NCBI RefSeq assembly: GCF_006152145.1
Contig: NZ_VDFV01000008.1
Location: forward strand, 62,001-126,000
Direction of reading: 5' to 3'
Length of the DNA stretch: 64,000 nt
Source: Rubellimicrobium roseum
GTDB lineage: Bacteria; Pseudomonadota; Alphaproteobacteria; Rhodobacterales; Rhodobacteraceae
The notes beneath the pieces are model-generated. The model searched no databases, was not told where the DNA came from, and worked only from the letters and a program-made list of their open reading frames with translations. Below, piece after piece: positions 35,020-43,142 of the stretch (the stretch's first letter is position 1; every line of letters starts with the position of its first letter). The translations under genes and the position numbers were made by a program.

Positions 35020-35519
35020 GCCCGTTTCCCCCGCACATCCGCCTTGTCATCTTCGACGCGGACAACACGCTGCGGCGGGTCACGGTGCCCGGCCGCGTCT
35101 GCCCCTGGGGGCCCGAGGAATGGGAGCCCTTGCCCGGCATCCGCGCGGCCCTTTGCGGGCTCCGCTGGGGAGCCGGGGGGCTGCTCCTGGGGATGGCGTC
35201 GAACCAGGACCAGGTCTTCTACGGGCATCTGACGGCCGATATGGCGAGGCGGTTGCTGCTGGATGCGGCGGAGGCGGCCACCGGGCATCGGCCCCCGGAC
35301 GGTGCCGTGCGTTTCTGCATCCATGCGATGGACGCGGGCTGCGGCTGCCGCAAGCCCGAGCCAGGCCTGCTGCACGAGGCGATGGAGTTCCAAGGCATGG
35401 ACCCCGGCGCCACCCTGTTCGTGGGTGACGCCGACGTGGACCGCGAGGCCGCGCGGCGGGCGGGCGTGGCCTTTCTCCACGTGGACGACCTGCTGGCCGG
35501 GCGTCAGGGAGCCGGCTGA
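35016..35519 (+). CDS. HAD-IIIA phosphatase with GmhB-type zinc loop
   Basis: A 167-residue HAD hydrolase with a GTG start inside the previous stop. Motif I is FDADNT (13-18), motif II MASNQ (60-64), motif III Lys 113, motif IV VGDADVD (136-142). Between II and III it has C-x-H-x5-C-x-C (Cys101, His103, Cys109, Cys111) followed by RKP, the zinc site of D,D-heptose-1,7-bisphosphate phosphatase GmhB, but with a shorter loop. No other heptose gene is nearby. Coupled to the PRTase-kinase fusion, it probably dephosphorylates the product of that protein. Overlaps convergent glgX by 16 nt. Confidence 0.85.
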   Translation: MSPFPPHIRLVIFDADNTLRRVTVPGRVCPWGPEEWEPLPGIRAALCGLRWGAGGLLLGMASNQDQVFYGHLTADMARRLLLDAAEAATGHRPPDGAVRFCIHAMDAGCGCRKPEPGLLHEAMEFQGMDPGATLFVGDADVDREAARRAGVAFLHVDDLLAGRQGAG

Positions 35520-37603
35520 GGGGACGACGCAGGCCCGTCGTATCGGAAGGCCTGCACGCTCTGCCAGTCCAGCGTGACGATGGGCCCGGCGGGATCGTCG
35601 CAGGCCACGCGGTCGCGCGCGGTGTCGAGGCGCAGCCGCCACGCACCTTCGGGCAGCGCGAACTCGGCTTCGTCGCCGGCGTTGAGCAGGATCAGGAGAC
35701 GTGTCCCCTCGGGCAGGGTCATGTCCACGCCGAAGACGCGAAGGCCCCCGTCCTGCCAGTCCTCGGGCGTCATCTCGCGGCCGGCGGGATGGACCCAGGT
35801 CACCACGGGGCCATCGTCCGGCTGGTCGCCGGGCGCCGTGGCGAAGCGCAGCCGCGCGAGCCGCGCCTCGCGCCGGAAGGCCACGATGTCCTCCACCGCC
35901 GTCCGCAAAGCCTCGCGCGGGGCAGACCAGTCGATCCAGGCGATCTCGTTGTCCTGGGCATAGGCATTGTTGTTGCCGCCCTGCGTCTGACCGAGTTCGT
36001 CCCCGGCCAGGAGCATGGGCACGCCCTGGCTCAGAAGCAGCGTGGCCAGCATCGCCCGCGCGCGCCGCTCGCGCGCGGCGTCGACGGTGAGGTCGTCGGT
36101 CGGGCCCTCGATCCCCATGTTGTCGGACATGTTGTTGTTGTGGCCGTCGCGGTTGTCCTCGCCGTTGGCCTCGTTGTGCTTGTCGTTGTAGCTGACCGCG
36201 TCCCAGAGCGTGAAGCCGTCGTGGGCCGCCAGGAAGTTGACCGACGACGTCGCCGGGCGATGCGAGTGCCGGAACTGCACCGGGCTGCCCAGGAGCCGCT
36301 CGGACATCGCAGGAATGAGGCCCGCGTCCTTGCGCCAGAAGCCGCGCACGTCGTCGCGGAACTTGTCATTCCACTCGCGGAAGGGCCAGGGGAAGCCGCC
36401 GACCTGATAACCGCCCTCACCCACGTCCCAGGGCTCGGCGATGAGCTTGACGGTGGACAGCACCGGGTCCTGCCGGATCGCGGCGAAGAAGGCGCCCTCG
36501 CGCTCGAATCCGGTGGACTCGCGCCCCAGCGTGGAGGCGAGGTCGAAGCGGAATCCATCCACGTGCATGACCTGCACCCAGTAGCGCAGGCTGTCGAGCA
36601 CCATGCGCAGCACCATCGGATGCGCCACGTTGAGCGTGTTGCCGGTGCCGGTCGTGTCGTAGCTGTGGCGCGGGTTCTCGGGCGAGAGAAGATAGTAGCT
36701 CGCGTTGTCGATGCCGCGGTAGCTGAGGGTCGTGCCCTTCTCGTTGCCTTCGCAGGTGTGGTTATAGACCACGTCGAGGATCACCTCGATCCCGGCGGCG
36801 TGGAACCGGCGCACGGCCTCCTTCACCTCGCGGATCGCGCCCGATTTCAGATAGGGCGCGTGGGGCGCGAAGAACGAGAGCGTGTTGTAGCCCCAGTAAT
36901 TCGACAAGCTCTTCTCCTCGAGGAAGCGATCGTTGGGAAAAGCGTGGACGGGGAGGAGCTCGATCGCGGTGACGCCCAGCGCCTTGAGGTGGTCGATCAC
37001 GGCGGGCGAGGCGAGGCCCTGGAAAGTGCCGCGGTCAGCCTCGGGCACGCCGGGATGGCGCATGGTGAGGCCCTTCACGTGGGCCTCGTAGACCAGGCTG
37101 TCCTGCCAGCGATGGCGCAGCGCGCGGTCGGCCTCCCAGTCGAAGTCGGGGTCCACCACGACGGCCTTGGGCAGGAAGGGGGCGGAGTCGCGCGGGTCGG
37201 GCGTGTCGTCGTCCCCGTTCTCCAGGTCGTAGCCATGGAGCGCGTTGTCCCAGCGGATGCGGCCCCGGAGCTGCCGGGCGTAGGGGTCGAGGAGGAGCTT
37301 CCTCGCGTTGAAGCGGTGCCCGTTGGCCGGGTCGTAGGGCCCGTGGACGCGGTATCCGTAGACCTGCCCCGGCCCGATGCCGGGCAGGTAGCCGTGCCAG
37401 ACGCCGCCCTCCATCGCCGGAAGATCGAGGCGGTGCGTCTCGGTCGCGCCCTTGTCGTCAAAAAGACAGAGCTCGACCCCGGTGGCGTTGTCCGAGAAGA
37501 GCGCGAAATTAGTGCCCTGCCCGTCGAAGGTCGCGCCCAGTGCGTCGGCATGGGCGGACTCGCGGTCGAAGGCGAGAGCCGGCGAAGGTGTCTTGAGCAT
37601 CAT
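35504..37603 (-). CDS. glgX: glycogen debranching enzyme (GlgX/TreX)
   Basis: A 699-residue GH13 isoamylase-type enzyme that removes maltooligosaccharide branches from glycogen. An N-terminal CBM48 (GATFDGQGTNFALFSDNATGVELCLFD) is followed by the GH13 motifs DVVYNHT, DGFRFDLAS (nucleophile Asp), ELI/LIAEPWD and FLAAHDGFTLWD. Last gene of treZ-treY-glgC-like-glgX, where it would supply unbranched chains to TreY. The ATG overlaps the stop of the glgC-like gene (TGATG). A second ATG follows immediately. Confidence 0.96.
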   Translation of the reverse strand: MMLKTPSPALAFDRESAHADALGATFDGQGTNFALFSDNATGVELCLFDDKGATETHRLDLPAMEGGVWHGYLPGIGPGQVYGYRVHGPYDPANGHRFNARKLLLDPYARQLRGRIRWDNALHGYDLENGDDDTPDPRDSAPFLPKAVVVDPDFDWEADRALRHRWQDSLVYEAHVKGLTMRHPGVPEADRGTFQGLASPAVIDHLKALGVTAIELLPVHAFPNDRFLEEKSLSNYWGYNTLSFFAPHAPYLKSGAIREVKEAVRRFHAAGIEVILDVVYNHTCEGNEKGTTLSYRGIDNASYYLLSPENPRHSYDTTGTGNTLNVAHPMVLRMVLDSLRYWVQVMHVDGFRFDLASTLGRESTGFEREGAFFAAIRQDPVLSTVKLIAEPWDVGEGGYQVGGFPWPFREWNDKFRDDVRGFWRKDAGLIPAMSERLLGSPVQFRHSHRPATSSVNFLAAHDGFTLWDAVSYNDKHNEANGEDNRDGHNNNMSDNMGIEGPTDDLTVDAARERRARAMLATLLLSQGVPMLLAGDELGQTQGGNNNAYAQDNEIAWIDWSAPREALRTAVEDIVAFRREARLARLRFATAPGDQPDDGPVVTWVHPAGREMTPEDWQDGGLRVFGVDMTLPEGTRLLILLNAGDEAEFALPEGAWRLRLDTARDRVACDDPAGPIVTLDWQSVQAFRYDGPASSPQPAP

Positions 37604-38628
37604 CAGGATCCGGAATGGGCGAGACCGGCCGGGGGCCGGGGTCGAAGGCGGGCGCGCATGCGTTCGGCCGCGCGGGCCGCGAGCATGGGCGGGGTGAGGA
37701 GCGTCGTGCCGCCAGGGGTCACGCGAAACCAGCGGGCGTCTTCGGACGGGTCCTCGCCCACCACGAGGCCCGCCGGGACGATGGCGCCGGGGGCGACGAT
37801 AGCGCGCGTGAGGCGGGCGCCCGGAGCGACCCGCGCGCCGGGCATGACCAGCGTGTCCTCGAGCACGGTCCAGCGGCCCGGCTGACGCGCCCCGAAGCGC
37901 GGGACGGAGAGCGCGATGCCGCCCGTCTCGAAGGCGAGGTCGCAGCTGTCGTCAAGGGGTATGACCTCGTTGCCGGGGAGCAGCGCGCCCAAGGCGCCGC
38001 GCTGCAGGCCGAGAGAAGCCTCCCGCAGGTCGTCGAGCGTGTCGATGTCGCGCAGGTGGGTGCCCTGAGGCGGGCTCCAGCGGGCCAGGAGATCCCTGTT
38101 GGCCAAGCGGGGCAGGACGTCGTTCCAGATGTCCCCTTGCGCGGCATCCGCCACCTCGCTCAGGAGCCGCCGCTCCAGGACCACGGGACCCGTGCTGGCC
38201 AGCGTCGCCGGTGCCCCCTGCGCCATATGCGAAGCCAGCAGCGCCCGGAGGTCGATGGCCTGGACCTGATCGGCGGGAAGGATGACCAGCCGGTCCACGT
38301 CGGCCTCGTCCAGGTCGGGCCGAGCCCGCGCCAGCGCGGTCAGGGTATCGGGAGCGTCCTGCATGCGCAGGACGAGCGAAATCCGATCGCCCCAGAGGTC
38401 CGCGAGATGCCGGGACAGGAGTCCCGGACGTGGGCCGAGCAGTCCGAGCAACCGTGGCAGCCCTGCCTCGACGGCGCTGGCCACGGCGAAATCCGCGAGC
38501 CGCCGGCCTGCGATGGGCAGGGCCGGCTTGGCCTCGATGGCCGAGAGCTCGTGCAGGCGCGTGGCCTCGCCCCCGGCCAGCAAGACGGCCCATGTCCGCG
38601 ACAGGTCAGGCAGGTCGGTTCGGGACAC
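37603..38628 (-). CDS. GlgC-like nucleotidyltransferase, probably non-catalytic
   Basis: A 341-residue relative of glucose-1-phosphate adenylyltransferase, about 80 residues shorter. The N-terminal loop is LLAGGEATRLHELS then KPALP (16-38) instead of GGxGxRLxxLT; an Asp-containing ILPADQVQAIDL (116-127) replaces AGDHIYKMDY; the GFxEKP substrate loop is missing. THLRDIDTLDDLREA (190-204) and the left-handed beta-helix end with VVGEDPSEDARWFRVTPGG (289-307) are clearly GlgC. I infer a regulatory or structural role, like eukaryotic-type or GlgD non-catalytic subunits. It sits between treY and glgX. Confidence 0.82.
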   Translation of the reverse strand: MSRTDLPDLSRTWAVLLAGGEATRLHELSAIEAKPALPIAGRRLADFAVASAVEAGLPRLLGLLGPRPGLLSRHLADLWGDRISLVLRMQDAPDTLTALARARPDLDEADVDRLVILPADQVQAIDLRALLASHMAQGAPATLASTGPVVLERRLLSEVADAAQGDIWNDVLPRLANRDLLARWSPPQGTHLRDIDTLDDLREASLGLQRGALGALLPGNEVIPLDDSCDLAFETGGIALSVPRFGARQPGRWTVLEDTLVMPGARVAPGARLTRAIVAPGAIVPAGLVVGEDPSEDARWFRVTPGGTTLLTPPMLAARAAERMRARLRPRPPAGLAHSGS

Positions 38629-38663
38629 GCAGGGGGCTCCGGCCAGGAAGGCTATCCTGCCTC

Positions 38664-38688
38664 AACCGCACGATTTCAGCCCGGTTCC
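38664..38688 (-). promoter_or_regulatory. sigma-EcfG-like promoter variant ahead of the glgC-like gene
   Basis: On the minus strand GGAAC (38688-38684), 16 nt, GGTT (38667-38664), ending 35 nt before the start codon. It differs from the consensus by G for C in CGTT, the same change seen ahead of treZ. Confidence 0.45.
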
Positions 38689-38757
38689 CTGTCCGACGTG
38701 AAACCTTTTCGACATTTGCCCCAGTCAAGGGCAATTGCTCCCCCTGCGGACCGTCCG

Positions 38758-41010
38758 TCATTCGGCCGCACGGGCGGCCCCGTTCGAAGTCCAGTCGAGC
38801 CGGACGGCCTCATCCTCCACGCCGAAGGCGAAGCGCAGGGTGAGCCGACCTTCGGGCCCTTCGCGGATGAGATCCCAGCCAGTCTCGCCGGGCTCGGCTC
38901 GGGTGCTGGCCTTGTTCAGGAAAGCATTCCGCTCGGCCCGGAGCCGGAGGAGGTCGCGGGTCAGGCGGTCCTTGCGATGGGCGAAGTCGCCGGGCTCGGG
39001 GCAGCCCAGGCGATCCCAATCCACTGCGAGGCGGTTGTCGGGATCGGTGAGATGATGCAGGGGCCCTTCGGCCCCCTGATAGAAGTCGGGGATGCCGGGC
39101 ATCACGCCCTTGAGCGCAAGCTGCGCGAGCGACAGTTCGTCGGCACGGGCGATCAGCTCGGGCGCGCCAGGGGGCAGGCCCCGACTCCAGGCACGGACCA
39201 GCGCCCGGGCATAATCCTCGGGTCGCTGCTCGGCCTCCTCGCGCGGGTGGGTCCAGTTGGTGACCTCGCGAGCCTCGCGCATGGCTTTCTCAAGGTGGTT
39301 GGCCAGCCGGTCCTCCAATCCCTCGCGCCCGTCCTCCCAGAGCGCCAGAAGGCTCTGGACGATGTACCACCGGGTGCCGGCGGGCACCTTTTCCGCGCCG
39401 TCCACGGTCTTGGACGCGTCCCAGACCCGGGCGAAAGCGTCGGGGAGATGCGTCATGGCGACGAGCCGCATCCGCGCGTCCTCGGCGCGCTTGGTGTCGT
39501 GCGAGGAGGTCAGTGTCAGGTCGCGACCCGTGCGCTCCCTGCACCACGCGGCGAAGCGGTCGGGTGTCCAGACCGGATCGCCCGGCTCTCCGCCCACCTC
39601 GCAATGGGCAAGGCAGCGGATGAAGCGGAAGAAGGCGGTGTCCTCCTGCGACTTGGCCATCAGCGCGCCCGTGACCTGCTGGAACCGGGTGCGCAGACGG
39701 ATGGCCTCGGCGGTTCCGCCGTCACGGATGGCCGAAGCCACGAAGCGCAGCGCCATGTCGCTGACGAGACCCTGGGCTGCGCGGTCGGCGCAGGCCTCCA
39801 GGAGCGCCACGTCCTCCTGGCGTCGCGCCGGGTCGTCTGTCTCGAGATAGGTGCGGTAGCGCGGCATCTGCACGAGCAGCGCCAGGACCGCCTCGCGCAG
39901 GGCCTCTTCGCCGGCCTCGATCTCGCCCGAGGCCCCGGCGGCAGCCATGGCGAGGTTCTTCAATTGCGCGAGCTCGGCCGCGAGGTCCTGACGGATTACT
40001 TGCGCCTTGGCCTCGGCCAGGACCTGGGGCCAGTCCCGCGTCTCGCCGGTCTCCTGCCGCCACAGGGCATCGATCTTTGCCAACCCCTCGGGGTCAGTCA
40101 GCACGCGCGCCATGGCGGCGCAAGCCTCGTAGCCGGTGGTGCCCTCGATGGGCCAGTCGGGCAGGCGCTCGTCACCCACGAGGATCTTCTCGATCCAGAT
40201 CGGGCACGGCCCCGCCGCCTCGCGCAGGCGCCGGAGATAGGCGCCGGGATCGGCCAGGCCGTCCACGTGGTCGACGCGGAGGCCCTGCACCCAGCCCTCG
40301 TGCAGCAGCTCCAGCGCGAGGGCATGGGTGTCGTCGAAGACCTGGGGGTCCTCCACGCGCATGCCGATGAGGCCGGTGACGTTGAAGAAGCGCCGGTGCG
40401 TGACGCCGTCGCGCTCCAGCTCCCAATGCGCGAGCCGCCAGGCCTGTCGGGCGTGGAGCGCGCGAAGCGCCTCGGGGTCGCCGGCCCGTTCCTCCTCGGT
40501 CAGGGGATGCGGGGTGAGCGGGATCTCCAGGTCGCCGGCGCAGAGGACCGGGCCGGTCTCCCCCTCCTTGGCCGCGATGCGGCCCGACTCCAGCATCGCC
40601 TCGAAGGGTTCGGGCAGGAACGGGAGCACAAGGCGGCCCGCATCCCAGTCGATGTCGAAGTGCCGCGCCCAGCGCGATCTCTCGCCGTGGCGCAGGACGT
40701 CGAGCAGCCAAGGGTTCCGGAGATTGAAGGCGGTGTGGTTGGGAACGATGTCGATGATGATCCCCAGCCCGTGATCGCGGGCGGCGCGGGCCAGCGCCTC
40801 GAAGCCTTCGCGTCCGCCCAGGGCTGGATCGATCTCGCTCGGGTCCGTCACGTCATAGCCGTGGGTCGAGCCGGCCGTCGCCGTGAAGATGGGAGACAGG
40901 TAGAGGTGCGTGGTCCCCAGGTCGCGGATCGGGCCCAGCCGGTCGATGGCCCTTTCGAAGGTCATCCCTTCGCGCAGTTGCAGGCGGTAGGTGGCGCGCG
41001 GCAGGGTCAT
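38758..41010 (-). CDS. treY: malto-oligosyltrehalose synthase
   Basis: A 750-residue GH13 enzyme that turns the reducing-end alpha-1,4 bond of maltodextrins into an alpha,alpha-1,1 bond. The N-terminus PRATYRLQLREGMTF and HLYLSPIFTATAGSTHGYD, then IDIVPNHTAF, GLRVDHVDGLADP, IWIEKIL and TSSHDTKRAEDAR are all TreY landmarks. The product is cleaved by TreZ to free trehalose. Its ATG overlaps the treZ stop (ATGA). A 129-nt gap before the glgC-like gene holds another promoter candidate. Confidence 0.97.
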   Translation of the reverse strand: MTLPRATYRLQLREGMTFERAIDRLGPIRDLGTTHLYLSPIFTATAGSTHGYDVTDPSEIDPALGGREGFEALARAARDHGLGIIIDIVPNHTAFNLRNPWLLDVLRHGERSRWARHFDIDWDAGRLVLPFLPEPFEAMLESGRIAAKEGETGPVLCAGDLEIPLTPHPLTEEERAGDPEALRALHARQAWRLAHWELERDGVTHRRFFNVTGLIGMRVEDPQVFDDTHALALELLHEGWVQGLRVDHVDGLADPGAYLRRLREAAGPCPIWIEKILVGDERLPDWPIEGTTGYEACAAMARVLTDPEGLAKIDALWRQETGETRDWPQVLAEAKAQVIRQDLAAELAQLKNLAMAAAGASGEIEAGEEALREAVLALLVQMPRYRTYLETDDPARRQEDVALLEACADRAAQGLVSDMALRFVASAIRDGGTAEAIRLRTRFQQVTGALMAKSQEDTAFFRFIRCLAHCEVGGEPGDPVWTPDRFAAWCRERTGRDLTLTSSHDTKRAEDARMRLVAMTHLPDAFARVWDASKTVDGAEKVPAGTRWYIVQSLLALWEDGREGLEDRLANHLEKAMREAREVTNWTHPREEAEQRPEDYARALVRAWSRGLPPGAPELIARADELSLAQLALKGVMPGIPDFYQGAEGPLHHLTDPDNRLAVDWDRLGCPEPGDFAHRKDRLTRDLLRLRAERNAFLNKASTRAEPGETGWDLIREGPEGRLTLRFAFGVEDEAVRLDWTSNGAARAAE

Positions 41011-42794
41011 GGATGGCTCACCGTCAGGAGGAAGGCATAGGGGTCGCGGGCGATGTCCCCCAAGGCGAAGTCGTTGGCCGGGAGAAGCGCGGGCGGGTCG
41101 TCGGGCGGAGCGCCAAGATTGACATGCGCGGTCAGCGTGCCCGCCTCGAACGGCCAAGCGGCCGAGAGCGAGAACCGGCCCTGCCGCACGACCTGCGCCG
41201 GGCCGGCGCGACCGGACCGGAACAGCGGCACTATCCGCTCGTGCCGCAGCGCGAGGAGGCGGCGGGTCAGCTCGCGCCAGTGGCGGGCGTGCTCGCTGCC
41301 GCTGGCCGTGAAGGGCCGCGAGGCCTCCATCGTGGCGGGATCGTTGGCGTCGGGAAAGTCCGTCCGGCCGAACATCCGGCCGAACTGCTTCTCGCGTCCT
41401 TCCGTGACCTTGCGCGCCAGATCGTCGGACACGTCGCAGAAGTAGTGGAAGGGCCCGCGCTCGCCTTCCTCCTCGCCCATCCAGAGCATCGGGACGAAGG
41501 GTGCCGCAAGCTGGAGCGCGTGGACGATCTCGATCGCGCGCGGGTCCTCGACCAGCGTGAGGAGCCGCGCGCCGTCGGGGCGGTTGCCGGTCTGGTCGTG
41601 GTTCTGCTTGTGGACGACGAAGGCGGTCCAGGAAAGGCCATATGCGGGCAGGCCCGGCTCGGGCGGCGGGACCTCGGAGGCCTCCCAGGCGAAGCCGTGG
41701 CCGAGCAGTCGCTCGAGCCGGCCCATCGGATCGTTCGCGAAGTCGGCGAGATAGTCGCCCGTCTCGCCGGTCAGGAGCGTGTGGATCGCGTGGTGGAAGT
41801 CGTCGTCCCAGACGGCGGTGAGCAGGCCGTCCCGGATCAGCCAGGGGTCGTTGCGGGGGTCCTCGGCAATCAGGTGGATAGGCCGGCCGAAATCCCGGGC
41901 GCGGACGGCGCGGGCGATCTCCACCAGCAGCTCGGGGTTCGAGCGGGGGTCGCGGATCTCGTGGATGGCGTCGAAGCGCAAGCCGTCGAGGCGGTACTCG
42001 GTGATCCAGCCCAGGACGAGGTCGGTGAAGAAGCTTCGCACCGCCGGTTCGTGGAAGGCGATGCCGGTGCCCCAAGGCGTGGCGTTGTCCGGGTCGAAGA
42101 ACCGGGGCGCGACCCGCTCCAGATCCGATCCTTCGGGCGAGAAATGGTTCAGGACGATGTCGAGGATCACCATGATCCCATGGGCCTGCGCGGCCTCGAC
42201 GAAGCGCTTCATCTCATCGGGCGTGCCGTAGGCCGGATGCGGCGCGGCCAGGAGCGCGCCGTCGTAACCCCAGCCACGGGTTCCGGGACCGTGGGCGACC
42301 GGCATGATCTCCAGCGCCGTGATGCCGAGTCCGGCCAGTTCCGGGAGGCGGCGCATCGCCCCGGCGAACGTGCCCTCGGAGGTGAAGGTGCCGAGGTGCA
42401 GTTCGTAGAGCACGGCTTCGTCCCAGGGCCGGCCGCGCCATTCAGAGGTCCAGGCGTGGCGGCGCGGGTCGACGAGGCGCGAGGGACCGAGGGGGTCCAT
42501 CCCCGCCTGGGCCCGCGCGACGGGATCGGGCGTCGCATGGCCGTCGACGACGAACTCATAGGAGGCGGCGGCCCGTTCCCTCCGCGTCAGGTGCCAGAAC
42601 CCGTCGGCGTCCCGGACCATGGGCTCTCGCGTGCCACCGAGATCGAGTTGGACCTCCCGCGCCTCGGGCGCCCAGAGCGCGAAGCGCCAGGAGCCACCGT
42701 CGAGCGGCTCGGCCCCCCAGAGCTTGGGATGGTGGAACGCATGAGGCGCCACGGGACTTTCGCACCGCATGTCGGTCGGCTGTCCATCGGGCAT
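41007..42794 (-). CDS. treZ: malto-oligosyltrehalose trehalohydrolase
   Basis: A 595-residue GH13 enzyme releasing trehalose from maltooligosyltrehalose. N-terminal CBM48-like module (KLWGAEPLDGGSWRFALWAPEA), then YELHLGTFTSEGTF, GYDGALLAAPHPAYG, LDIVLNHFSPEGSD, LDGLRFDAIHEI, HLIAEDPRND and NHDQTGNRP. The start MPDGQPTD is chosen over longer frames that are Gly/Arg-rich. First gene of the trehalose operon; an EcfG-like promoter variant lies about 50 nt upstream. Confidence 0.97.
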   Translation of the reverse strand: MPDGQPTDMRCESPVAPHAFHHPKLWGAEPLDGGSWRFALWAPEAREVQLDLGGTREPMVRDADGFWHLTRRERAAASYEFVVDGHATPDPVARAQAGMDPLGPSRLVDPRRHAWTSEWRGRPWDEAVLYELHLGTFTSEGTFAGAMRRLPELAGLGITALEIMPVAHGPGTRGWGYDGALLAAPHPAYGTPDEMKRFVEAAQAHGIMVILDIVLNHFSPEGSDLERVAPRFFDPDNATPWGTGIAFHEPAVRSFFTDLVLGWITEYRLDGLRFDAIHEIRDPRSNPELLVEIARAVRARDFGRPIHLIAEDPRNDPWLIRDGLLTAVWDDDFHHAIHTLLTGETGDYLADFANDPMGRLERLLGHGFAWEASEVPPPEPGLPAYGLSWTAFVVHKQNHDQTGNRPDGARLLTLVEDPRAIEIVHALQLAAPFVPMLWMGEEEGERGPFHYFCDVSDDLARKVTEGREKQFGRMFGRTDFPDANDPATMEASRPFTASGSEHARHWRELTRRLLALRHERIVPLFRSGRAGPAQVVRQGRFSLSAAWPFEAGTLTAHVNLGAPPDDPPALLPANDFALGDIARDPYAFLLTVSHP

Positions 42795-42845
42795 CCCGCA
42801 ACTCCCTGATCCCCCCGAGCGGCCCGGCCGCCCATGCCCCCTCGG

Positions 42846-42870
42846 AACCACCACGGACCCCGGCGGTTCC
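42846..42870 (-). promoter_or_regulatory. sigma-EcfG-like promoter variant ahead of treZ
   Basis: Minus strand GGAAC (42870-42866), 16 nt, GGTT (42849-42846), 51 nt before the treZ start. The plus strand reads the same pattern from 42844. One mismatch in the -10 element (GGTT for CGTT). Confidence 0.5.
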
Positions 42871-43037
42871 GTCACGAGGAGGCCCCGCCCGTCAGGGCGG
42901 CGCCGTCCGGACGGCCGATCGGGTCCCCTGCCCCGCGACGCGCCTTCGCGCGCGCCCGTCGGGGCCGGGCGGCGTTGGAGCTTGGCGATGGAACGAACCC
43001 GGCCCTCCTGCGGTCGGGCGCGGGCCGGACGGCCTCC

Positions 43038-43062
43038 GGAACCGAGCGATCCTTCTGGCGTT
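43038..43062 (+). promoter_or_regulatory. sigma-EcfG promoter of the PRC-barrel gene
   Basis: GGAAC (43038-43042), 16 nt, CGTT (43059-43062): an exact match to the alphaproteobacterial general-stress consensus, 80 nt upstream of the GTG start. Confidence 0.75.
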
Positions 43063-43142
43063 GGGGCGCCGAGCGCGACAAGCGCGCCCAGGCTCGATGC
43101 GAGCCGGACCATCAACGAATCCAGAATCTAGGGAGAACGCTC

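Larger units (their letters stand above)
42795..43142. other. 348-bp divergent control region between treZ and the PRC-barrel gene
   Basis: Contains an inverted GGAACC-N15-GGTTCC that reads as an EcfG-like variant on both strands (42844-42870) and an exact EcfG promoter at 43038-43062 for the plus-strand gene. No coding frame is convincing. Confidence 0.6.

Noticed and set aside
38696-38704. ACGTGAAAC near the glgC-like gene as a second parS
   Set aside because: Only a half site; the other arm does not match.
42844-42870. GGAACC-N15-GGTTCC as a LexA operator
   Set aside because: Alphaproteobacterial LexA sites are GTTC-N7-GTTC direct repeats; this spacing fits EcfG-like elements better.
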